A stretch of 64,000 nucleotides of DNA from Sycobia sp. Sy_11 (Eukaryota > Arthropoda > Insecta > Hymenoptera > Epichrysomallidae): positions 2,118,501 to 2,182,500 of the forward strand of contig JACCIC010000005.1 in NCBI GenBank assembly GCA_018907035.1, given 5' to 3'. Shown here piece after piece: positions 63,187 to 64,000 of the stretch. Made by a program: the position numbers and the translations under genes. Below the pieces are notes generated by a model, which had not been told where the DNA came from, made no database searches, and worked only from the letters and a program-made list of their open reading frames with translations. The first letter of the stretch is position 1. Every line of letters starts with the position of its first letter.

Positions 63187-63724
63187 CTGCAAAATCACGA
63201 TTACATTATATTATATATATATATGTCTCTGAGTGTACATGTTATATATGTATAGATCACTAGATGTGCGTCAGTTTATTACGAATGCGGACTCGCGACC
63301 GTGCTAAATAAAACGTGGCGCGCGAAGCGCACGAGTCTCAAAGGCATAAAGTTTCAAATAAAGGGATCTGCGATTATAATGTCGCGCGAGCGTATTTTAT
63401 AATAACGTGACGCTTGGCAATGACACGCGCGCGTATCATAAACCATAAAGCGCGCGTCGCCGTTGCTTTACAAGCATTAATAAAAGTTAACGAGACGCGG
63501 CCGGCTGTGATTCTCTCGTCTCGCCGTCTACGTGCGCGCGCATGCGCATGCGCATATAGGAGCGAGCGAAGGTGCCAACGCGAATAAACTATAAATTAGG
63601 ATGTATCATTTATGCAAATCCGATTAGCGCGCTAGATTTGAAGGATCTACAACGAAGATTGCGCGCGATTCTCAGTTTTAATAAGATGTCGCGCAGCTCT
63701 ATGGTGTATATACATATACACAAC

Positions 63725-63773
<49 letters not shown>

Positions 63774-64000
63774 TTCTATCGGCAAAAAATAACCGAGGAT
63801 CGTTTCCCGCATAAATCAAAAATCTCCGCGACGCCGCTCGCGGACCGAAAAGAAGGCTGCTGCTGCCGCCGCCGCTGCCGCGGATGAATAAATTTCCATC
63901 CGCAGGCGATGCACCGCGATATATAACAGAGAAAAAAATCTCATACCGCGCATTATAACAGCGCGCGCAATGAATGAACACAGTTGCGAGCTACATTGCG
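63187..64000. other. Grainyhead intron running to the right window edge
   Basis: Intron sequence upstream of the exon starting at 63186. It contains an NRF-1-like word GCGCATGCGCATGCGC at about 63537-63552, a (CA)n-(TA)n compound microsatellite at about 63723-63764, and a coding-like GCC triplet run at about 63860-63880 that is not in a supported exon. The next grainyhead exon lies beyond the window. Confidence 0.6.

Overview
The window looks like nuclear DNA of an insect, most probably a hymenopteran such as a bee. Genes are spliced, with short GT-AG introns in an AT-rich left half. The right half is mosaic: CpG-rich coding islands sit among many dinucleotide microsatellites ((TA)n, (GA)n, (CA)n), which is typical of aculeate Hymenoptera. 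The species cannot be fixed from the sequence alone.

Eight complete or edge-truncated genes form a dense left block, followed by one large developmental gene. From left to right they are: a SIRT2-type sirtuin (minus, running off the left edge), threonine aspartase/taspase 1 (plus), a PRMT6-like arginine methyltransferase (minus), ribosomal protein S16 (plus), the ribosome quality-control factor NEMF/Caliban (plus), vaccinia-related kinase 1/ballchen (minus), Greatwall/MASTL kinase (plus), a secreted CLIP-domain serine protease (minus, 10 kb, long introns), and the 3' half of the transcription factor grainyhead (minus, running off the right edge). I rebuilt exon chains by hand. For every gene the summed exon lengths keep the reading frame, including several exons far too short to be seen as ORFs (a 9-nt first exon in RpS16, 37- and 40-nt first exons in SIRT2 and taspase, and a 65-nt exon in grainyhead).

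The left block (about 1-27 kb) is AT-rich and housekeeping or cell-cycle in character: sirtuin, taspase, PRMT, ribosomal protein, NEMF, VRK1 and Greatwall. VRK1 and Greatwall are mitotic kinases arranged divergently around a 2.1 kb intergenic region. Taspase and PRMT are convergent, with stop codons only 41 bp apart. At about 27-28 kb the composition flips inside the CLIP-protease gene: its last two exons use AT-rich codons, its upstream exons are strongly GC-rich, and the CpG-rich regime continues to the right end.

From 36.6 to 55.4 kb I find no intact gene. This stretch holds microsatellites, G/C-run tracts, a decayed BEL/Pao LTR-retrotransposon pol fragment (about 48.9-50.3 kb), a strange degenerate 9-bp-period array (about 50.7-51.2 kb), and what is probably the long 3' UTR of grainyhead.

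Nothing here resembles a wholly new multi-gene system. The most unusual structures are a large imperfect inverted duplication between SIRT2 and taspase (2.3-5.5 kb), a small MITE-like element in a taspase intron, the 9-bp-period array, and a frame-breaking 65-nt exon in the grainyhead dimerisation region flanked by long CT tracts.
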